Of a DNA stretch of 30,769 bases, positions 1-10,175 are shown piece after piece. The notes below the pieces were generated by a model. The model did no database searches, was not told where the DNA came from, and saw nothing but the letters and a program-made list of their open reading frames with translations. The position numbers were made by a program, and so were the translations under genes. Origin of the DNA: an uncultured Beijerinckiaceae bacterium (GTDB taxonomy: Bacteria > Pseudomonadota > Alphaproteobacteria > Rhizobiales > Beijerinckiaceae); contig CALMGA010000136.1 in the NCBI GenBank assembly GCA_937863205.1, forward strand, positions 1-30,769. The letters are read 5' to 3'. Every line of letters starts with the position of its first letter. Position 1 is the first letter of the stretch.

Positions 1-2
1 TC

Positions 3-101
3 GAGCTGGTGTTCACGCCGATCCAGGGCTTCGAGCAGGCCGGCGACCTCGCGGAACTGTTCGCCCGGCCGCTGTCGCGCCGCCTCAGGCTGGTGGCCTG
101 A
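3..101 (+). CDS. bchN: BchN, C-terminal end (partial)
   Basis: This is the last 32 codons and stop of an open frame that enters from the left edge. The peptide contains [15 protein letters not shown], which I recognise as the conserved C-terminal tail of BchN, the N subunit of the light-independent (dark-operative) protochlorophyllide oxidoreductase catalytic component. The stop codon is followed one base later by the bchB start, the usual bchN-bchB arrangement in purple bacteria. BchN supplies the three cysteine ligands of the NB-cluster that sits at the interface with BchB. Those residues lie outside the window, so nothing can be said about their integrity. Confidence 0.85.
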   Translation, partial: ELVFTPIQGFEQAGDLAELFARPLSRRLRLVA

Positions 102-102
102 G

Positions 103-1794
103 ATGCAGCTGACCGTCTGGACCTACGAGGGACCGCCCCACGTCGGTGCCATGCGCATCGCCACCGCGATGGAAGGCGTGCACTACGTGCTGCACGCGCC
201 GCAGGGGGACACCTACGCAGACCTTCTGTTCACCATGATCGAGCGGCGGCGCAAGCGCCCGCCCGTGACCTACACGACCTTCGCCGCCCGCGACCTCGGC
301 GGCGACACGGCCGGCCTGTTCAAAAGCGCGGTGCGCGACGCCCATGCCCGCTTCGCCCCCCAGGCGATCCTGGTCGGCGCCTCCTGCACGGCCGAGCTGA
401 TCCAGGACGATCCCGGCGGCCTCGCCGCCGCCCTCGACCTTCCCGTGCCGGTGGTGCCGCTGGAGCTGCCCTCCTATTCCAAGAAGGAGAACTGGGGTGC
501 GGCGGAAACCTTCTACCAGCTGGTGCGCGCCTTCGCCGGCCCGCACGCCGCATCCCGTCCTTTCGCACCCGGCGCGAAGCGCGCGCCGCCGGGCGACCGC
601 CCTTCGTGCAACATCCTCGGACCGGCGGCGCTGGGGTTCCGTCATCGCGACGATGTCGTCGAGGTCGGCCGCCTGCTGACGAGCCTCGGTATCGACATCA
701 ACGTCACCGCGCCGGAGGGGGCGACGCCGGCCGACCTTTCGCGCCTGGGCGAGGCCGACTTCAACGTCGTGCTCTACCCCGAGATCGCCGGCACGGCGGC
801 GAAGTGGTTGGAGCGATCCTTCGGCCAGCCGGCGACGAAGACCGTGCCGATCGGCGTCGGCGCCACCCGCGACTTCGTGGCCGAGGTCGCCGCGCTCGGC
901 AGCGAGCAAACCCGCGAGCACGCCGCCGTTCTGCTCGCCGCCGAGCACTCGCGCCTGCCCTGGTATTCGCGCTCCGTCGATTCGACCTACCTGACCGGCA
1001 AGCGCGTCTTCGTCTTCGGCGACGCCACCCACGCGCTGGCCGCCGCCCGCATCGCCCGCGACGAGCTCGGTTTCACCGTCGTCGCCATCGGCACCTATTC
1101 CCGCGAATTCGCCAGGGACGTTCGCGAGCGTGCCGCCACCTACGGGGCGGAAGCGATCGTGTCCGACGATTTCCTCGCGGTGGAGGAGGCGATCGCCCGG
1201 CTGCGGCCGGAGCTGGTCCTGGGCACGCAGATGGAGCGCCACATCGCCAAGCGGCTCGGCATTCCCTGCGCGGTGGTGTCGGCCCCGGTGCATGTCCAGG
1301 ACTTCCCGGCGCGGTACTCGCCGCAGGCCGGCTTCGAAGGCGCGAACGTGATCTTCGACACCTTCGTCCACCCGCTGATGATGGGCCTGGAAGAGCATCT
1401 GCTCGGCATGTTCCGCGGCGACAACGAGTTCCACGATGGGGCTCTGCCTTCGCACCTCGCCGCCACCGGCGCGGCCGCGGACACCTCGCCCGATGACGGC
1501 GAGACGAGCGGAGGTCATGCGGGACGGGGCCAAGCGGATCAAAGCGTGGTGGACGAACGGATGGCGAGCGAGGCCGCGCCCGGCGAGGTGGCGACGCTTG
1601 CCCGGCCCGAACCGCTTGCCCGGCCCCAATTCCAGCCGGTCTGGCTGCCCGACGCCGAGAAGGAACTCGGCAAGATCCCCTTCTTCGTCCGCGGCAAGGC
1701 GCGCCGCAACACCGAGGCCTTCGCGCGCGAGCGCGGCCTGTCAACCATCTCGATCGAGACGCTTTACGATGCCAAAGCCCACTTCGCCCGCTGA
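103..1794 (+). CDS. bchB: Light-independent protochlorophyllide reductase subunit B
   Basis: BchB forms the catalytic (BchN-BchB)2 component that reduces ring D of protochlorophyllide in bacteriochlorophyll synthesis, receiving electrons from BchL. The start [20 protein letters not shown] is the standard BchB N-terminus. Asp36 (in QGDTYAD) matches the unusual aspartate ligand of the [4Fe-4S] NB-cluster known from Rhodobacter. The conserved nitrogenase-like body runs to about residue 440, through the segment [22 protein letters not shown] low-complexity linker follows (about 445-510), and then a small conserved C-terminal domain ([23 protein letters not shown]). At 563 aa it is longer than typical BchB proteins (about 510-550 aa), and the linker accounts for the excess. 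It starts one base after bchN stops. It is normally followed by bchH, which is not present here. Confidence 0.96.
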   Translation: MQLTVWTYEGPPHVGAMRIATAMEGVHYVLHAPQGDTYADLLFTMIERRRKRPPVTYTTFAARDLGGDTAGLFKSAVRDAHARFAPQAILVGASCTAELIQDDPGGLAAALDLPVPVVPLELPSYSKKENWGAAETFYQLVRAFAGPHAASRPFAPGAKRAPPGDRPSCNILGPAALGFRHRDDVVEVGRLLTSLGIDINVTAPEGATPADLSRLGEADFNVVLYPEIAGTAAKWLERSFGQPATKTVPIGVGATRDFVAEVAALGSEQTREHAAVLLAAEHSRLPWYSRSVDSTYLTGKRVFVFGDATHALAAARIARDELGFTVVAIGTYSREFARDVRERAATYGAEAIVSDDFLAVEEAIARLRPELVLGTQMERHIAKRLGIPCAVVSAPVHVQDFPARYSPQAGFEGANVIFDTFVHPLMMGLEEHLLGMFRGDNEFHDGALPSHLAATGAAADTSPDDGETSGGHAGRGQADQSVVDERMASEAAPGEVATLARPEPLARPQFQPVWLPDAEKELGKIPFFVRGKARRNTEAFARERGLSTISIETLYDAKAHFAR

Positions 1795-2837
<1,043 letters not shown>

Positions 2838-2838
<1 letters not shown>

Positions 2839-3548
2839 TGGGCACGCATTCCACCCTCGCCGGCTCCTACCTCGCCCGACGCGGCCAGCTTGAAACCTAT
2901 TTCGACCGCACCGCGCTCGATGCCTGGTCGCGCCTCACCTCCGACGCGCCGGTCAGCAGGATCCGGGCGACGGTGCGCGCCGGTCGCGACGCGATGCGCC
3001 GCACCCTCCTCGACACCCTGCCCTGCGACCTACGCGGCGCCCGCCTGCTCGATGCCGGTTGCGGCACCGGCGCGCTCGCCGTCGAGGCGGCGTGGCGCGG
3101 CGCCGACGTGGTGGCGGTCGACCTGTCGCCCAGGCTGGTCGAACTGGCCCGCGAGCGGCTGCCGAGCACGCTCGGCCACGGCCGCATCACCTTTCTGTCG
3201 GGCGACATGCTCGATCCCGCCCTCGGCCGCTTCGACCATGTCGTGGCGATGGACTCGCTGATCCATTATCGCGCCGGCGACATGGCCGCCGCCGTGGTCG
3301 GCCTCGCCGCGCGCACGCGACGATCGCTCGTCTTCACCTTCGCCCCGCGCACGCCGGCCCTCAGCGCCATGCACGCGCTCGGCAAGCTGTTCCCGCGCGG
3401 CGACAGGTCGCCGGCCATCGAGCCGGTCTCGCCGGTTGCGATCCAGCGCCGCCTGACAGCTCTCGACCGCACTTTGCGCCTGGGCTTCGGCGCGCGCGTC
3501 GCCTCCGGCTTCTACATCTCCCAGGCGCAGGAGATCCTGGTCGGATGA
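2838..3548 (+). CDS. bchM: Mg-protoporphyrin IX O-methyltransferase
   Basis: BchM transfers a methyl group from S-adenosylmethionine to the ring-C propionate of Mg-protoporphyrin IX, the step between Mg chelatase and the AcsF cyclase. The 236-aa protein has the class I methyltransferase motif I LLDAGCGTGALA (70-81), a motif II acidic residue in VVAVDLSPRLVELAR, and the BchM-typical C-terminus with RVASGFYISQAQEIL. The N-terminal YFDRTALDAWSRL segment is also characteristic. It overlaps bchL by one base and lhaA by four (ATGA). The gene for the enzyme that makes its substrate (bchH) is not beside it, although bchM and bchH are normally linked. Confidence 0.96.
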
Positions 3549-5038
3549 CCGTTCGCCCCGACGCGCCCGCCGCGCATGACGGCTCCACGCAGGCCGACAT
3601 GCTGCAGGCCGGCCTCGTCCAGGGCTGGATGCGGCTGGGGTCGCGCCTGCTGCCCTTCGCCGATGCCGCCACCACCGGCCTGCCGCTCGCCAAGCTGCTG
3701 CGCTTGTCGCTGTTCCAGGTCACGGTCGGCATGGCGGTGGTGCTGCTGATCGGCACCCTCAACCGGGTGATGATCGTTGAACTCGGCGTGCCGGTGTGGC
3801 TGGTGGCGACGATGGTGTCGCTGCCGCTGGTGTTCGCCCCGCTGCGCGCCCTGATCGGGCTGAAGTCCGACGCGCACCGCTCGGCGCTGGGGTGGCGCCG
3901 CGTGCCCTACCTTTGGTTCGGCACGCTGCTGCAGTTCGGCGGCCTGTCGATCATGCCCTTCGCCCTGATCCTGCTCGGCGGCGACACGAGCGCGCCGCCG
4001 GTCGTCGGACAGGGGGCGGCGGCGCTGGCCTTTCTGCTGATGGGAGCCGGCATGCACACGGTGCAGACCGCCGGCCTGGCGCTCGCCACCGATCTGGCGC
4101 CGCCGCGCGCCCACCCCCGCATCGTGGCCCTGCTGTGCGTGGCCATGATGGGCGGCATGGTCGTGTCCGCCCTCATCTTCGGCGCCTTGCTCGCCCCGTT
4201 CTCGGAAGTGCGGCTGATCCAGGTGGTCCAGGGCGCCGCCTTCGCCACGATGGCACTCAACCTCGTCGCCCTTTGGAAGCAGGAGCCGCGCCGGCCGCGT
4301 CGCGAAGCGCCGGACCCCGGCTTCGCCCAAGCCTTCAAGCTGTTCGCCGCGCACGGGCGGCCGGCTCGCCGGCTGATCGCGGTGGCGCTGGGAACGATGG
4401 CCTTCTCCATGCAGGACGTGCTGCTCGAACCCTTCGGCGGGCAGGTCCTTCACCTGTCGGTCGGCGCGACCACCACGCTGACGGCGATACTGGCCTCCGG
4501 CGGCATGGTCGGCTTCATCGCCGCCGCCCGGCACCTGGGGGCCGGCGCCGATCCCTACCGCTTCGCCGGCGTCGGCGTGGCGATCGGGTTGCTGGCCTTC
4601 ACCCTGGTTCTCGCCGCCGGGCCGCTCGGCACCACCGTGCCTTTCGTCGCCGGCGTCGGCCTGATCGGCCTTGGCAGCGGCATCTTCGCCCATTCCACGC
4701 TGACGGCGGCGATGGGTCTTGCCCAGGCCGGCCAGACAGGCTTCGTTCTCGGGATCTGGGGCGCCGTCCAGGCTTCGGCCGCGGGCACGGCGGTGGCGGC
4801 CGGCGGCTTGGTACGCGATGCCGTCTCGACCCTGGCCGCGAGCGGCGCCTTCGGGGCGGCCCCGATGCCGCCGTCGCTGGGCTACGGCGCGGTTTGGGGC
4901 TGCGAGATCGTTCTGCTGCTGGCGACGTTTCTGGCGCTCGGGCCGCTGATGGCGCGCAACGGACCGCCGGAGGGACGGAACGCTCCCCTTCCCACGAACG
5001 GCGGCAAAGGCCGGAGCAACCATAGGACAACGGGATGA
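3545..5038 (+). CDS. lhaA: LhaA, LH1 assembly protein (PucC/BCD family)
   Basis: This is a 497-aa polytopic membrane protein of the PucC/LhaA branch of the major facilitator superfamily, thought to assist bacteriochlorophyll delivery and assembly of the light-harvesting 1 antenna around the reaction centre. Supporting features are about 12 hydrophobic segments, the N-terminal stretch LPLAKLLRLSLFQVTVGMAVV, the loop DAHRSALGWRRVPYLWFGT after TM2, and MQDVLLEPFGGQVL in the middle, all typical of the family. Start and stop overlap the neighbouring genes by 4 nt (ATGA) on each side. Its direct 4-nt overlap with puhC is unusual, because puhA and puhB normally lie between them. Confidence 0.93.
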   Translation: MTVRPDAPAAHDGSTQADMLQAGLVQGWMRLGSRLLPFADAATTGLPLAKLLRLSLFQVTVGMAVVLLIGTLNRVMIVELGVPVWLVATMVSLPLVFAPLRALIGLKSDAHRSALGWRRVPYLWFGTLLQFGGLSIMPFALILLGGDTSAPPVVGQGAAALAFLLMGAGMHTVQTAGLALATDLAPPRAHPRIVALLCVAMMGGMVVSALIFGALLAPFSEVRLIQVVQGAAFATMALNLVALWKQEPRRPRREAPDPGFAQAFKLFAAHGRPARRLIAVALGTMAFSMQDVLLEPFGGQVLHLSVGATTTLTAILASGGMVGFIAAARHLGAGADPYRFAGVGVAIGLLAFTLVLAAGPLGTTVPFVAGVGLIGLGSGIFAHSTLTAAMGLAQAGQTGFVLGIWGAVQASAAGTAVAAGGLVRDAVSTLAASGAFGAAPMPPSLGYGAVWGCEIVLLLATFLALGPLMARNGPPEGRNAPLPTNGGKGRSNHRTTG

Positions 5039-5577
5039 GCATGGATCACGTGCCGACGGCCGGGCGCCCGCGGAGCAAGGAGACGGTGATCATTCCCAAG
5101 GGCGTCATCGCCGCCGCCGGCGCGCTGCTGCTGTTCACCATCGCCCTCGCGGGAGCCGCCCGCATCACCGGCAACAACCACGTCGCCCTGCCACCGACGG
5201 AAGCGGTGGCCAGCCGCGACCTCACCTTCACCGACCAGCCCGACGGCGGCATCCTGATCGATGACGCCGTGACGGGACGAAGGGTCGCCCTCGTTGCGCC
5301 TACCACCGGAGGCTTCCTGCGCGGCATCATGCGCGGACTCGTGCGCGAGCATCGGCTGAACGACCTTGCCGCGGGCTCGTCATTTCGCTTGACCCGCTGG
5401 GCCGATGGACGATTGTCCATCGAGGATCCGGCGACGGCGGAGCGCTTCGAGCTCGAAGCCTTCGGTCCGACCAACGAGGCCGTCTTCGCGCGGCTGCTGG
5501 ACGACGTGCGGGAAGCTTCCGGCGGGCAGGATCGGTCGCCCGTCCGGCAGGCGGCCGTCAAGGGAACGGAACCGTGA
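5035..5577 (+). CDS. puhC: PuhC, photosynthetic complex assembly protein
   Basis: PuhC is a single-pass inner-membrane protein needed for efficient assembly of the reaction centre-LH1 core complex. The 180-aa product has a cytoplasmic N-terminus, one transmembrane segment (about 21-42) and a periplasmic domain with the family signatures LTFTDQPDGGILI, TGGFLRGIMRGL and FRLTRWADGRLSIEDPATA, followed by the FGPTNEAVFARLL helix. ATG at 5035 overlaps the lhaA stop, giving translational coupling. PuhC normally follows puhA and puhB. Here those are absent and PuhC is joined straight to lhaA. Confidence 0.92.
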   Translation: MSMDHVPTAGRPRSKETVIIPKGVIAAAGALLLFTIALAGAARITGNNHVALPPTEAVASRDLTFTDQPDGGILIDDAVTGRRVALVAPTTGGFLRGIMRGLVREHRLNDLAAGSSFRLTRWADGRLSIEDPATAERFELEAFGPTNEAVFARLLDDVREASGGQDRSPVRQAAVKGTEP

Positions 5578-5876
5578 TGAGGGCAGGCTGGTCGGCGCGT
5601 AACTCGATCGAGGTTTCCTGCACGCTCGATCTCGAACAAACGCCAGACAGCCTGCACGCCTACGCGGACCTCGTCGGGTTCAATGTCGGTCCCGGCGACG
5701 AAGTGCTGATCCACGACGCGCCGGCCGGCATCGCTTTCGGCGAGAGAAGAGTGATCGAGCGCCGCGCCAGCGTGCGCCGAGCCGGCCCGTTCAAGCGCTT
5801 CTGGGCGCATGTCGAGGGCTACCTCGAATTGACCGAACTCTACGAAGTCAGCTTCTCGGAAGGGAGAGCCCCATGA
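5577..5876 (+). CDS. Small conserved photosynthesis-cluster ORF between puhC and acsF
   Basis: This is a 99-aa soluble protein of unassigned function. A short ORF at this position is common in alphaproteobacterial photosynthesis clusters (recalled, not searched). The sequence has no signal peptide or membrane segment. The likely core includes [12 protein letters not shown] and a C-terminal [20 protein letters not shown], which looks like a compact alpha/beta fold. I chose ATG 5577, which shares one base with the puhC stop; GTG 5574 in the same frame is the alternative. It overlaps acsF by 4 nt (ATGA). Being wedged between an assembly factor and the cyclase, it may act in cyclase function or complex assembly, but this is inferred from position only. 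Confidence 0.8.
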   Translation: MRAGWSARNSIEVSCTLDLEQTPDSLHAYADLVGFNVGPGDEVLIHDAPAGIAFGERRVIERRASVRRAGPFKRFWAHVEGYLELTELYEVSFSEGRAP

Positions 5877-6955
5877 TTCCCATCGAAGGCGGCGGCAACC
5901 GGGGCTTGGCGGCGCTTGATCCATCCTCGCTGGAATCGGCGAAGGAGGACACGATCCTGTCGCCGCGCTTCTACACCACCGATTTCGCGGCGATGGACCG
6001 CCTCAACGTCGACCTCGTGCGCGGCGAGTGGGACCGGATGATCGGCGAACTGCGCGCCGACCACAACAAGACGCATTTCCGGCGCGAGGGCCCCTTCGAG
6101 GCCGACCTCGACGCCTTGCCGCCCGATCTGCGGCGCGAGCTCAAGGATTTCCTTGTCTCGTCGCTGACCGCCGAGTTTTCCGGCTGCGTGCTTTATTCCG
6201 AGATCAAGAAGCAGATCAAAAACAAGGACGTGCGCGAACTCTTCACCTTCATGGCCCGCGACGAGTCGCGCCACGCCGGCTTCATCAACGAGGCGCTGAA
6301 GGATGCCGGCATCGGTGTTGACCTTGGCTTCCTTACCAAGGTCAAGAAGTACACCTATTTCAAGCCGAAGTTCATCTTCTACGCCACCTACCTCAGCGAG
6401 AAGATCGGCTACGCCCGCTACATCACCATCTACCGCCAGCTGGAGCGCAACCCCGACCGGCTGTTTCATCCGATCTTCAAGTACTTCGAGAAGTGGTGCA
6501 ATGACGAGTTCCGCCATGGCGAAGCTTTTGCCCTGTTGATGCGCGCCGACCCCAGCCTGCTCAAGGGCCGCAACAGGCTGTGGATCCGCTTCTTTCTGCT
6601 CGCCGTTTTCGCCACGATGTACGTGCGCGACCACATGCGTCCGGCCTTTCACGAGGCGGTCGGCATCGACCCGACCGATTACGATTTCCAGGTCTTCGCG
6701 ATCACCCAGGAGATCGCCAAGCAGTGCTTCCCCGTGGCGCTCGATCTCGACCATCCGGCCTTCCACGCCGGCCTCGACCGGATGTGGCGCATCACCGAGG
6801 CCCGTGCCGCCGCCAGGGCGCAGGGCGGTCTCGCCGGCAAGGCGAAGCGGGCGGCGTTGGCCCTCAACGCCGCGCTGATCTTCGCCCGCCTGTTCGTTCT
6901 GCCGGTGAAGCGGACGGCCCTGCCGGCAACCACCCTCCTTGCACCGGCCTGGTGA
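5873..6955 (+). CDS. acsF: Mg-protoporphyrin IX monomethyl ester oxidative cyclase
   Basis: AcsF is the oxygen-dependent diiron enzyme that forms the isocyclic ring E, converting Mg-protoporphyrin monomethyl ester to divinyl protochlorophyllide. The 360-aa protein is full length and carries the ferritin-like diiron ligands: Glu101 in TAEFSGC, an E131-x-x-H134 motif in [10 protein letters not shown] and an E212-x-x-H215 motif in [12 protein letters not shown]. The context suits its role, because its substrate is the product of BchM encoded upstream. Its presence implies synthesis of bacteriochlorophyll under at least microoxic conditions. An additional anaerobic cyclase (BchE) could lie outside the window. 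Confidence 0.97.
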   Translation: MIPIEGGGNRGLAALDPSSLESAKEDTILSPRFYTTDFAAMDRLNVDLVRGEWDRMIGELRADHNKTHFRREGPFEADLDALPPDLRRELKDFLVSSLTAEFSGCVLYSEIKKQIKNKDVRELFTFMARDESRHAGFINEALKDAGIGVDLGFLTKVKKYTYFKPKFIFYATYLSEKIGYARYITIYRQLERNPDRLFHPIFKYFEKWCNDEFRHGEAFALLMRADPSLLKGRNRLWIRFFLLAVFATMYVRDHMRPAFHEAVGIDPTDYDFQVFAITQEIAKQCFPVALDLDHPAFHAGLDRMWRITEARAAARAQGGLAGKAKRAALALNAALIFARLFVLPVKRTALPATTLLAPAW

Positions 6956-6957
6956 GC

Positions 6958-7716
6958 ATGACATTGGGCGCGGCACTGCTCTACACGCTGTTCGTCTGGT
7001 GGTTCTCCACCGGCCTCGTGCTGCTGCTGGTTCTGCGCCGTCCCCGCGCGCTGCGCCTCAGCGTGATCGGCGCTGCGGCGCTGTTTCCGGTCTGCCTCGC
7101 GGTTCTCGCCAAAACGGCCGGCATGACCGGCACCTTCGGCGTGTACGCCGCCTTCACCGCCGCGATCATCCTGTGGGGCACGCAGGAGATCGCCTTCCTG
7201 TCGGGCGCCGTGACCGGACCACGGACATCGCCCTGCCCGGTCGGAGCCCGCGGCCTCGACCGCTTCCGCTGCGCGCTCAGCGCGATCCTGTATCATGAGG
7301 TCGCGCTGACGGTGACCGGCCTCGCCGTTGTGCTGGCGACCTCCGGCGGCGCCAACAGGGTCGGCGTCCTCACCTTCGCCGTCCTCTGGGCGATGCGCAT
7401 CAGCGCCAAGCTCAACCTTTTCCTGGGCGTGCCCGTGCTCAACGACGAAGTGCTGCCGGCCCCCGTCGTCCACCTTCGCAGTTATTTCCGGCGCGGTCCG
7501 GTGAACGCCTTCTTTCCCGTCGCGCTTGCTGGCTCGCTTGCCCTCGCCGGAGTGCTGATCGTGTTCGCCCTCGATCCGCAGGCCGAACCAGCGGCCAAAG
7601 CCGGCTACGCGCTCGTTGCCACCCTCGTCGCACTTGCCATCTTGGAGCACGCCTTCATGCTGGTTCCCCTGCCGGTCAACCGACTGTGGCGCTGGAGCAC
7701 GGGCACGGCCATCTGA
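6958..7716 (+). CDS. puhE: PuhE, putative photosynthetic complex assembly protein 2
   Basis: This is a 252-aa polytopic inner-membrane protein of the PuhE family, which usually follows acsF and modulates assembly of the photosynthetic apparatus. It has about seven hydrophobic segments. Family features are the N-terminal LLYTLFVWWFSTGLVLLL, GTQEIAFLSG, the central RFRCALSAILYHEVAL, and LRSYFRRGPVNAFFPV near residue 180. ATG 6958 follows the acsF stop by 2 nt. In many relatives hemA follows puhE. Here the operon appears to end, and the next gene on the same strand is a sensor kinase about 100 nt away. Confidence 0.9.
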   Translation: MTLGAALLYTLFVWWFSTGLVLLLVLRRPRALRLSVIGAAALFPVCLAVLAKTAGMTGTFGVYAAFTAAIILWGTQEIAFLSGAVTGPRTSPCPVGARGLDRFRCALSAILYHEVALTVTGLAVVLATSGGANRVGVLTFAVLWAMRISAKLNLFLGVPVLNDEVLPAPVVHLRSYFRRGPVNAFFPVALAGSLALAGVLIVFALDPQAEPAAKAGYALVATLVALAILEHAFMLVPLPVNRLWRWSTGTAI

Positions 7717-7719
7717 ATC

Positions 7720-7757
7720 GGATCGCGGCGAAGCCGGCGCGTCGGCGGATGCGATCC
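7720..7757 (+). terminator. Weak inverted repeat after puhE
   Basis: GGATCGC at 7720-7726 pairs with GCGATCC at 7751-7757 across a GC-rich 24-nt interior, just downstream of the puhE stop. No T-run follows, so it is not a canonical intrinsic terminator. It could stabilise the 3' end of the operon transcript, or be chance in GC-rich DNA. Confidence 0.25.
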
Positions 7758-7813
7758 AGGTTTCTCGCCGAGAGCCTTGATTGCGACATCCTGGTGGCGG
7801 AACGTCAGCCCCG

Positions 7814-10120
7814 ATGACGTTTCAGACGGCTGCCATGCTCGATCCCAAGCCGAACACATCTGAAAAGCCGACACGGCGGTGGTGGGCGTTGCCCTGGCCG
7901 TCGCGGATCTCGACCCGCAGGGGAAGGGCGCGCGTGCCGCGGTCCACGGTGGCGCTGCTGGCCATCTCCATCATCTTGCCGATGGCGCTGTTCGGCCTTG
8001 CCGCCCGTCAGAACTGGCGCGATGTCGAACGAGGGGCTGAACACCACGTCGAGCGAACCACGCGCATCCTGCACGAGCACGCGCTGAAGATCTTCGAAAC
8101 CCACCAGCTGATGCTCGATCAGATCAACGAGCACCTGCACACGCTGGACTGGTCGAACGCGCGCGACGTGTCCGCGCTGCAGAACCTTCTCATTCACCTG
8201 CAGAAGCTGTTGCCGCAGGTCGTCGGCATCATGATCACGGACGATACGGGGCAGATCCGGGCGCAAAGCTTGCAAACGTCCGAGGCCGCGCCGAACGTGT
8301 CCGATCGCGATTACTTCATCGCGCTGAAATCGGCCGATCAGGCCCTGCCATACATTTCGCGGTTGATGCCCGGGCGCCAGACCGGGCTTCCCATCTTCAA
8401 CATGGCCGTACGGGTGCACGGGCCGGATCCGGCGAGGTTCTACGGCGTCGTCAACGTTTCCATCGATCAGGCCTATTTCAGCGACTTCTACCGCAAGATC
8501 GAGCGGTCCTATGCCCAGACCGTCATCCTTGCCCGCGACGACGGCAGCGTGCTGGCGAGCGAGCCTTCCATCGATATGTCCATGCTGCCGCGCGACGTGC
8601 TGGCTCGCCTGCAGCAGGAGGGTCACTCCAACGGCACGCTGATCCGCCCGGCGGTGATCGACGGCACGCGACGGATCTTCGGCTACCAAAAGGTCGGCAG
8701 CTATCCCGTGGTGGTCGGCTTCGGCGTCACCTGGACATCGGCGCTGGCGCCGTGGTGGCGCAACATGCACGGCTACGGGCTCGTCGCCGCGCTCTCGTCC
8801 CTGGCCCTGTTCGGCGTGTCGGGCTTCGCGATCCGCCGCATCGCCCTCGAAGGGCGCGCCACCGTGAGCTGGCGCCATACCGCGGCCCTTCTCGAAGACG
8901 AGATGGCCAAGCGCGCGCGCATCGAGGAGCAGCTTCGCCAGTCGCAGAAGATGGAGGCGGTCGGCCAGCTCACCGGCGGCATCGCCCACGACTTCAACAA
9001 TCTCCTCACCGTCGTCATCGGCAACCTCGACCTGCTTTCGCGACGTCTCCCCAACGCCGATCCCGGCCATCGGGCCCTGATCCGCAACGCCATCGACGGC
9101 GCCAACCGGGCGGCGACCCTGACCTCGCGCCTGCTCGCCTTTTCGCGCCAGCAGCCGCTGAAACCCGAAGAAATCGATGCCAATGCGCTGGTCGGCGGCA
9201 TGTTCAACCTGCTCGGGCGCACGCTTGGCGAGGCGGTCGTCATCGATCTCAAGCTCGCCGACGGGCTTTGGACGACCTTCGCCGATCCCAATCAGCTTGA
9301 GAACGCGATCCTCAATCTTTGCGTCAATGCCGTCGACGCCATGCCAAGGGGTGGCGTGCTGACCATCGCCACCGGCAATGCGGAACTGGGTGACGATATG
9401 TACGCCGGACACGAGAAGATCGCCGGCGGCGATTACGTAGCGATCACCGTCACCGACACCGGGTCGGGCATGGCGCCCGACGTCATCAAGCGGGCCTTCG
9501 AGCCGTTCTTCACGACCAAGCCGGTCGGCAAGGGAACCGGCCTCGGCTTGAGTCAGCTTTACGGCTTCGCCCGGCAATCGGGAGGGCATGCCGCCATCAG
9601 CTCAGAGGTTGGACGCGGCACCACGGTGAACATCTATCTGCCGCGCATCGAGGCCGCGCGCGGCGCCGCAGCGCCGCGCGCAGCGCTTGCCCTGCTTGAG
9701 CCAGTCAGGGCGCCTCGGCTCGGCACAACCGTGCTCATCGTCGAGGACGACGAAGAGGTGCGCCGCTTCAGCTCCAGCGCGCTGCGCGAGGCCGGCTACG
9801 AGGTCATCGAGGCATCCACCGGCCCGGAGGGTCTTCACCTGCTGCAAACGCGCCCGCAGGTCGCCCTGCTGTTCACCGATGTGGTGCTCAAGGGCCCGAT
9901 GAACGGCCGCGAGCTGGCCGACAGGGCATCGCTGCTGCGGCCCAAGCTGCCGATCCTGTTCACCACCGGTTACGTGAAGGATGCGGTCGTCCACGGCCGC
10001 CGGCTCGATGAAGGCGTCAACCTGATCGGCAAGCCATTCACTCCGAGCGTTCTCACCGCGCGCATCGCAGAACTCCTCGCCGCCGCGTCGCAGGTCGAGT
10101 ATCGAAGCGCGGTCGCCTGA
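7814..10120 (+). CDS. Membrane-bound hybrid sensor histidine kinase with C-terminal receiver
   Basis: This is a 768-aa hybrid kinase. From the N-terminus: a basic cytoplasmic stretch, TM1 (about 43-65), a periplasmic Cache-like sensor (about 70-315), TM2 (about 318-340), a HisKA domain with phospho-acceptor His392 in [11 protein letters not shown], an HATPase domain (N box [11 protein letters not shown]1 DTGSGM, G2 GKGTGLGLS), and a receiver domain with acidic pair EDDEE and phospho-acceptor Asp689 in FTDVVLKG. The receiver may serve in an intramolecular relay. No response regulator lies beside it, so it is an orphan by position. The start is uncertain: ATG 7814 was chosen over an upstream TTG at 7781; ATG 7835 is also possible. 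The ligand is unknown. A link to photosynthesis control is suggested only by adjacency to puhE. Confidence 0.88.
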   Translation: MTFQTAAMLDPKPNTSEKPTRRWWALPWPSRISTRRGRARVPRSTVALLAISIILPMALFGLAARQNWRDVERGAEHHVERTTRILHEHALKIFETHQLMLDQINEHLHTLDWSNARDVSALQNLLIHLQKLLPQVVGIMITDDTGQIRAQSLQTSEAAPNVSDRDYFIALKSADQALPYISRLMPGRQTGLPIFNMAVRVHGPDPARFYGVVNVSIDQAYFSDFYRKIERSYAQTVILARDDGSVLASEPSIDMSMLPRDVLARLQQEGHSNGTLIRPAVIDGTRRIFGYQKVGSYPVVVGFGVTWTSALAPWWRNMHGYGLVAALSSLALFGVSGFAIRRIALEGRATVSWRHTAALLEDEMAKRARIEEQLRQSQKMEAVGQLTGGIAHDFNNLLTVVIGNLDLLSRRLPNADPGHRALIRNAIDGANRAATLTSRLLAFSRQQPLKPEEIDANALVGGMFNLLGRTLGEAVVIDLKLADGLWTTFADPNQLENAILNLCVNAVDAMPRGGVLTIATGNAELGDDMYAGHEKIAGGDYVAITVTDTGSGMAPDVIKRAFEPFFTTKPVGKGTGLGLSQLYGFARQSGGHAAISSEVGRGTTVNIYLPRIEAARGAAAPRAALALLEPVRAPRLGTTVLIVEDDEEVRRFSSSALREAGYEVIEASTGPEGLHLLQTRPQVALLFTDVVLKGPMNGRELADRASLLRPKLPILFTTGYVKDAVVHGRRLDEGVNLIGKPFTPSVLTARIAELLAAASQVEYRSAVA

Positions 10121-10175
10121 AGCCGGCTGCGGCACGAGGGTCGCCAGATGATCGCAGCAAGATGAGTGCTGGAAT

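Noticed and set aside
85..1629. Long open frame on the - strand opposite bchB (514 codons)
   Set aside because: It is antisense to a well-supported gene, its product is Arg/Gly/Ala/His-rich with no domain, and such frames are expected opposite high-GC coding DNA.
3512..5023. Long open frame on the - strand opposite lhaA
   Set aside because: The product is Gln/Gly/Arg/His-rich low-complexity sequence mirroring the hydrophobic codons of lhaA; not a gene.
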